Shown here piece after piece: positions 57,863 through 64,000 of a stretch of DNA of 64,000 bases. The DNA comes from Cloeon dipterum (Eukaryota; Arthropoda; Insecta; Ephemeroptera; Baetidae), in NCBI RefSeq assembly GCF_949628265.1, contig NC_088786.1, forward strand, positions 5,766,001-5,830,000. Direction: 5' to 3'. Each line of letters opens with the position of its first letter. The stretch's first letter is position 1. The notes under the pieces were generated by a model. It saw only the letters and a list, made by a program, of their open reading frames with translations, made no database searches and had not been told where the DNA came from. The translations under genes and the position numbers were made by a program.

Positions 57863-58543
57863 GAAGGAACACGTAACAATAAGGTGCGATCTGCAGTCAG
57901 ACGATCTTAATTTTGCTATGAAATGATGCAAATTTATTGTTTGAACCTGAATAATTCAGGTTCCGCTGTTCTCGCCAAAAAATACTTGAAAATATAACAA
58001 AGGAGTTTTTATTTCCAAACCTATAAATTAGACTGATTACTTTTTTATTACATCTTATAATATGCTTAAAATTGTTTCCTCGATATGCTATTTGCATTTG
58101 TGTGTGCTCTTCTTGACTATTGGAATAAGGATGGATGCTGTGAAATGGTCAGCAAACTGACTGATTTTTGTCTACACAACCTCAGCATTGAAATTTAAAC
58201 ATCAGAGTGCATTTTAGAGAGTCACGTGTGTGACGACACAAATCAAAATCAGCGAAGAACCAGAACCAACAAACGAAATTTTTGTATCATAAACAAAATA
58301 GGAAGGTACACATATTATATTGATCCGTGTCGTGAAGCATAGTTTTAGCAGAGTTGGAAAAGATTTTCCAGGCGAACGTCAATTAATTGGCATAATTATG
58401 TGAAATCAATCAAACTACGTATTCTTCTTGTCAGCTTCGATTAGCTTTGATCAACTATCTGCTTTAAATTACAATTTATTATCGTTCATACTTCATACTT
58501 ACTTAAGCGAAGCGCTTGAAACGTGAGCGGGAGAGAACAAGAA

Positions 58544-58577
<34 letters not shown>

Positions 58578-58827
58578 TACGCGCGTTTAAAAGTAACGAA
58601 GGTCACGTGATGAAGGCGGGAGCCAATAGGATTTGATGAAAACTCAGTGAGTAGTCCTTCACTACAACTACTCAAGACTGAGAGAAGAGAAATTCTGTTT
58701 TCCGTTAATCTTGAATGAAAGAAATGCAGAATTAAAGATGGGAAATCATTTGAATTAATGTAATAAATCGTTTGAATAGTCTATCTAGCGCATTAAATAC
58801 TATTACATTACCTATGTTTTGTCAACT
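57863..58827. other. Spacer between lectin C and the tRNA
   Basis: Lectin C 3' flank, then AT-rich sequence with a CT microsatellite at 58548-58577. No gene seen. Confidence 0.4.
58548..58577 (+). repeat. (CT)n microsatellite
   Basis: About a dozen CT dinucleotides with one interruption. Confidence 0.9.
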
Positions 58828-58899
58828 GGCCTGTTGGTCTAGGGGTATGATTCCTGCTTTGGGTGCAGGAGGTCCCGGGTTCAAATCCCGGACAGGCCC
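58828..58899 (+). tRNA. tRNA-Pro (anticodon TGG)
   Basis: 72 nt that fold as a full cloverleaf: acceptor GGCCTGT with ACAGGCC, anticodon stem CCTGC/GCAGG around loop TTTGGGT (anticodon TGG), and T-arm CCGGG-TTCAAAT-CCCGG. The internal promoter A and B boxes are intact and a T6 run follows (58903 on). No intron. Likely functional. Confidence 0.97.
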
Positions 58900-59099
58900 G
58901 GTTTTTTGCAGTGTTTGGCGGCATTGTCGAATGATTCCACATCACTTTACATGCCATCTAAATAATGACATCAGACATCATGGTTGGATGATAAAAAGAA
59001 TTCTCAAAATTATTGAGCGTTTTATTTTCCTCCTGGACAGAAAATAATTTTGTTACTAGCCTCAATGAGGATAAATTAACTTACAATTAGTATGAATAT

Positions 59100-59550
59100 A
59101 CATATTATGTGTATTGTTAAAGAGGAATGCTACTGGAAAAGCCTGGCAAATGCTTGTTGCCAATGCATTAACTTATCCCTTAGGATTCAGTTAAAGCCTA
59201 AATTGACCTAAGGAGCGCTGTAATTTTTTGAGAAAATTGGCTTGAAAGTTACCGTGCTTTTCAAATGGCAATGGCTGTCTCCTTACTTGAAATCCGATTT
59301 AATTTCAAAACCAAGAGTTTCCCCAATAAGTGGCATACACCGTTGAACAGATCTCGACGAGAGGAATCGGAATATGCCAAGAAAATATGTTCAAGCACTG
59401 TAAATTTTGGAGAAAATTGGCAAAATTTGAATTTTTATTGTAGGAAGGTCATTTTTTATTATTGCAAATTGTTGAACAGATTGTTTATCGGTCAAATGTT
59501 TAAGGCATCCAACAATTTAAATAATTTTCAATTGTTGCCCACTATCATTC
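59100..59550. repeat. Dispersed repeat related to the 16758-17250 element
   Basis: Shares the order CTTAGGAT...AAAGCC-AAATTGACCTAAG, ...ATTGTTACT-like middle, GGTCATTTTT and GCATCCAACAATT with the 16.8-kb element, but the left TIR is not recognisable. Old copy. Confidence 0.65.
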
Positions 59551-60048
59551 CACTTTATTTGTTTTGCTATAGCAGAGTATTTTATTTCGTTCACAAAAAA
59601 TATGCTTAAAATTGTATAGGATTTATCTTCAATACACCTGGGTCATCTGGGCAGCGTATATGAGTAATGTATAAATGACATGAATAACTTAATTGACTTC
59701 TTAATATTTTATTAAGGAAAATCGTTACAAGAAACGGCGCGAAAATGAGGAAAGCCGAAAGCAATCGTTGACAGCCTAATAAAACAAGTCTAGCCAACAA
59801 AATATAAATTGGTGACAGCTGTAATTAATTATACTTTTCTTTTAATACACAAACCAAACCCGAAGAACCGATTTTATGAACGAAAAAATCCCTGAGAAGA
59901 ATTGGTATTCATTCCTTGATTTAAATTTCAAAACGAAACAAGGTCAGTGTGAGAATTTTTCATCAGCCGGCAGCACTGGAGCAGCTGCGAAGGGAAATCC
60001 GGTTGGCAGCCGTGGAGTGCACAAGTTTTGCGACTCGCGGCAGGAAAA

Positions 60049-63000
60049 ATGGCGTCGGACCCAAATGCCAGGCACCGAATGCAAACCTTCAAAAACAAAG
60101 GCAAAGATCAAGATGTAAGTGCAATCGGGCAGTGCGTCAGGGTGGTTCGAGGTGCGAGGCGTCAGAGGCGTGTGGTTTTGGGCGGCGTCGTGCTGCGGGA
60201 GGCGCGTCACCGCCCGCCGAATTCTCGGCCAGGGAACACGCTTACGCCGCCCATGGGCTTCTCGTGGGTCCGCGGCGGGCTGCACCGCTACGGCGACGCT
60301 CTCCGGGCCTCGAATACCACCCTAGACTCAGGGTAGCCGGCCCGTTGTTGCCGGGGGTGTCGGGATTCGTGTCCGGCCGGTTCTCGAAAGTTCCGATCTG
60401 CGTCCGACAATTTTGGCGCATTTTCTAACGGCCCAATGCATCTTTCAGGAAATGCGACGCAGGAGAAACGAGGTGACGGTGGAGCTGAGGAAGAACAAAA
60501 GGGAAGAAACCCTGCAGAAGCGGCGAAATGTGCCGCAGCTGGAATCTGGTATGTATGTCGCAAGATGGGCCAGCCGCATTCCTCCGCCTCTTCACACGCT
60601 AATGGTAGCCCCGGGCGGGCAAAAACAATGGCTCGATAATTCCCTATTTTTCATTTGACAGACAAATGGTCATCAAACTGGCTGTTGCACCTAATGATGC
60701 AGATTATCTTAGATTTAACCGAAATTATTTATTTGATCTGGAAAAAAAGGTGGAATTACAGCTTAGAACACCACCCACCTGCAATTATCTCAATGTTTAC
60801 CCTATGGGTTGCATCATTTATTTGCATAATTAATAACTTAATAATTGACCCATCAAATATTCAGATGTTACCGGAAATCAGTCCAAAACCGTGATATGAT
60901 AAAAATTTTAGATGAGGAGGAACCAAATGCAAATGGTCTGGCCAACCTGGAGAGCCTTGTGCAGCAGGCAGCCAGTCCGGACCCGAATGTGCAGCTGCCG
61001 GCCGTTCAGTCGGCGCGCAAGTTGCTCTCCTCGGACCGAAATCCACCCATTGATGCACTTATCCAGTCGGGCATCCTGCCGATTCTCGTGCAGTGCCTCC
61101 AGACCTCGGATAATCCTTCCCTGCAGTTCGAGGCAGCTTGGGCCCTCACCAACATCGCCTCGGGCACTTCCGCACAGGTATTTTTTACCTCTAATTTTAA
61201 CTTCATGCCAGAATGAATTTCCCTTCTGCGAAAATGCTGGTTTGCTTGTGACTCATCAGCTGGCTGTAGTGTTTTTTTGGAACACATCATTCCTTGAAGA
61301 GAATTAATTTAATCACCTTTGAATTTCCTATCAAAATTCAGACCATTCTTGAGGAAGATTTTTTTATTTCCTAGCAAACTGATTTTTTTACAAAATACTT
61401 GTTTTGAAAAAATTTATTACCGGTTTTCGGTTTAAAATAAGACAATAAGTGTTTATCAACCCCGTTGTAGACGTCAGACAATTTCGTCATTTAAAATTTG
61501 ATCGTGTTGTTGCGACTGATGAAGGTCTTTTAACTTCTTGCAAAACTCGTGACGTCACAAGTACTGCCGTCATAATTCGTTCTTCAACCGTGTAACTGTC
61601 AATGAACCGTGCAGAAGCAAATTATTTCTCCGCCTGAACGGATTTCCTGGTATCTCTTTATTCGTCATTTGATTTCGAAAATTCGCAAATTGATGCTAAT
61701 TAAAGCCGTGCTTTTGGAAACTCTATTTTTACACCAAACTAAAGAATCTCGTCATGATTTGAACTGACAAAGAAACTCTAGATTTATTTAGAGACAAATT
61801 TAAGATTGGACTGATTTAACGAGTTGTTCAGCTCCAAGTCCAAAAGGTTAAAAATCTTTTTGACATGGGAAATATTTCAAAATCAAATTTTGAGGTTAGT
61901 TTTCAATCAATCGTGATGATATTTTTAACGTAGACCCTCCTTGACAAAATAAATCTATCGATGGGTCGTTTTTGACTTCCTGGTAAAGTCCCGAATTTTT
62001 AGACTTTTGCCAGAAAATTAACCAGTTGAGATAATGTTATACAAATTTTCTGAGCTGACATCATGTAGCTCCACATTTGTCAGTAAGATTAACCATTTTA
62101 AACTTAATTTACCATAAAACTTTTTTTAAATCGATTTTCAAATATTTTGTGGTCAATTTATCCTTAAAAATCTCCTAAAAATTTGGTTTTTGGTGCCCAG
62201 CGGGGCTCTGTGGGCTAGAGGCTGACGATTCAGGCACCAGTCAATGCCCCTCAGTTGGGCACGTCCCCCCCCCCCCCCATGTGCGGTTTTCCAGTATAGG
62301 ACCGTTTTTTGAAATACTGCGATTTTTGAAGGTCCGATTTTTGAAAGAACTCAAATAGTTCAAAAATGTTCAAAACATTCTTTCTCCCGAACACAATTTT
62401 TTTTTAGATAATATGACGTTTGTCCACCTTGGATAGGTATCAAATGAAGAATATTAAGTGGAATTTTAAATAAAAGTGAAACGTTATTGACGAGTATTTC
62501 TTTTAAAGTGGAATTTAGCGTTTTATTTTACCAATTTTGGCTTCCGGTTGCGATTTCTCGCGATTGGGGAAAAGATCAACACAGCCAAATTTAAATCGAC
62601 GCATAATTTACTGGGGATCATTTTGAGACCAATTACGTGCCGGTCGGATCAAAATCCTCCAAATAGAATAATATATGACTGAATGTATTTTATTGTATTT
62701 GACTAGAGCAAGAATAAACAAGAATATAACTGCAGTTACATAAAATAATTTGTTGCGAATGTTTGCATTTGCAGACGCACGCGGTGGTGAGTGCGGGCGC
62801 CGTCCCGCTGTTCCTGCAGCTGCTGTGCTCGTCGCACCCGAACGTGTGCGAGCAGGCGGTGTGGGCGCTGGGCAACATCATCGGCGACGGGCCGCGGCTG
62901 CGCGACTTTGTGATCAACCAGGGCGTGGTGGCGCCGCTCCTCAACTTCATCAAGCCGGAGATCCCGCTGTCGTTCCTGCGTAACGTCACCTGGGTGCTCG

Positions 63001-64000
63001 TTAATTTGTGCCGCAACAAGGATCCGCCGCCCCCGGTCAACACCATCCGCGAGATGCTACCAGCGCTCGGCATGCTGATCCACCACACGGACACCTCGGT
63101 GCTCGTGGACACCGTGTGGGCCCTCAGCTACCTCACCGACGGCGGCAACGAGCAGATCCAGATGGTCATTGACTCGGGCGTCGTGCCTAAGCTCATTCCG
63201 CTGCTCTCGCACAAGGAGGTCAAGGTGCAGACGGCCGCTCTCCGCGCCGTCGGCAACATCGTCACCGGCACCGACGAACAGACTCAGGTCAGTTTCCTCG
63301 AACTACTTTGCCAAATTTATAATCAGATGAGGAAAGTATTATAGATTTAACAAACCGCCTAGGTTAAAGACCCACTAAAAAGCCACATTTTTTGGTCCAA
63401 TCGATTCCTGGTGGTCGAATTAGGTGGGATAATTAATTTTCCAAATCGAAAAATTTGACATGTAAGCAGAGGCGCTAAGCAAAACGCACGTTGCTTTAGC
63501 TCGCGCAACGCATGAACCTCTTGGTCGCTACTGCGCATGCGTCACCCCTCTGACGTCACAGCCATGCTTCATGCTTGGCATTGGCAGCTGAGAGAGCTGT
63601 GACGTCTAATGAGTGACGCTTGCGCAGTAGCGACAATAAGGTTCATTCGTTTCGCGCGCCATAGCAACGTGCGTTTTCCTTTTTTACTCTGCTTGAACGC
63701 CACAAAACAATTTTTGACCAGAACAATTATTTACCCCACCTATTTCGACCTTCAGGAGTCGATTAGAATTCAAAAAATGTTGTTTCAGCAGGTCTTTAAA
63801 AACCTTATTAATTTATCTTCATTCTCTAGGTCTATTTTTAAATCTTTATTTGTGAACGTTTCAGGTGGTGCTGAACTGCGGAGCGTTGGGACACTTCCCC
63901 GCACTGCTGTCGCACCAGAAGGAAAAGATATGCAAGGAGGCAGTTTGGTTCCTCAGCAACATAACGGCCGGCAACCAACGGCAGGTGCAGGCGGTGATAG
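60049..64000 (+). CDS. Importin alpha, KPNA3/4 (alpha-3) type, 3' part beyond window
   Basis: Adaptor that binds classical nuclear localisation signals and importin beta. Exons in the window: 60049-60114, 60449-60548, 60912-61177, 62775-63287 and 63865 to the edge, all in phase. The N-terminal importin-beta-binding domain is present ([18 protein letters not shown] and [17 protein letters not shown]). The armadillo repeats follow with the family's Trp/Asn ligand-binding pairs: [84 protein letters not shown] and [15 protein letters not shown]. The protein is cut by the window end after about 360 residues of an expected 520. The match to alpha-3 members is stronger than to alpha-1. Confidence 0.95.
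61178..62774 (+). other. Importin alpha intron 3
   Basis: 1.6 kb, AT-rich, no gene seen. A C-homopolymer of about 14 lies near 62265. Confidence 0.5.
63368..63795. mobile_element. Palindromic MITE with TGACGTCA motifs, copy 2
   Basis: 428 bp between two TTAA words (63364-63367, 63796-63799), as expected of a TTAA-inserting family. The two halves are inverted copies over more than 150 bp: AGACC ends, then ACATTTTTTG, TCGATTCCTG/TCGACTCCTG, GGTGGG-TAA and AGAGGCGCTAAGCAAAACGC arms. A central pair of GACGTCA-type sites is kept. Located in importin alpha intron 4. Confidence 0.85.

Noticed and set aside
58772-59047. Open frame of 91 codons over the tRNA
   Set aside because: It is the tRNA-Pro gene read as protein; no domain.
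62190-62300. tRNA-like or SINE-like stretch (TGTGGGCTAGAGG)
   Set aside because: Only a weak A-box resemblance, no B box or cloverleaf.

Overview
The window is nuclear DNA of an arthropod, almost certainly an insect. It has short AT-rich introns with GT..AG borders, a sulfakinin precursor carrying two [10 protein letters not shown] peptides, secreted C-type lectin genes, Ty3/gypsy and hAT-type elements, and conserved animal housekeeping genes. I could not determine the species.

Left part (1-12.9 kb). Bases 1-3486 are the 3' end of an old Ty3/gypsy-like element with a candidate long LTR. A hAT-type element (1161-2239, 8-bp target duplication) is inserted in it, and it holds a 278-bp tandem duplication. 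At 3973-9731 lies the most unusual object in the window: a two-exon start followed by an 80-bp tandem array. Each unit reads as a 36-nt exon plus a 44-nt intron with a consensus donor, a branch-like motif and an acceptor. There are 64 intron copies and 63 internal exons. The frame set by the two upstream exons runs through the array as a 12-residue repeat and into a terminal exon with a stop. Bases 9.8-12.9 kb hold fold-back repeats and unassigned sequence.

Middle (12.9-39.5 kb). ATP13A1, the ER P5A ATPase, lies on the minus strand (18 coding exons, 1162 codons plus stop). It is head-to-head with TAF11 on the plus strand. The large ATP13A1 intron holds a plus-strand secreted C-type-lectin-like gene, a truncated duplicate of it, and a TIR element. 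Next come an unrecognised acidic protein gene (minus), the sulfakinin gene (plus, with TATA box) and PEDS1/TMEM189, the plasmanylethanolamine desaturase (plus, with a 777-bp fold-back element in intron 3).

Right part (39.5-64 kb). A long gene-poor stretch carries a TIR element, a small hairpin element and a GA microsatellite. A very young, whole-looking Ty3/gypsy element (45137-50063, one difference between its two 323-bp LTRs) sits exactly at the 3' splice site of a 66-nt intron of an unrecognised basic-protein gene, so its TTAG target duplication copies the acceptor. Then come three tandem C-type lectin genes of identical exon structure, each with a TATA box. A 50-residue single-pass membrane microprotein gene lies between the second and third. 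These are followed by tRNA-Pro(TGG) and an importin-alpha (KPNA3/4 type) gene running off the right edge. Palindromic elements carrying TGACGTCA motifs occur at 57 kb and 63.5 kb.

Exon models were built by hand from splice motifs, frame continuity and recalled family sequences; borders may be off by a base or two where motifs are weak.
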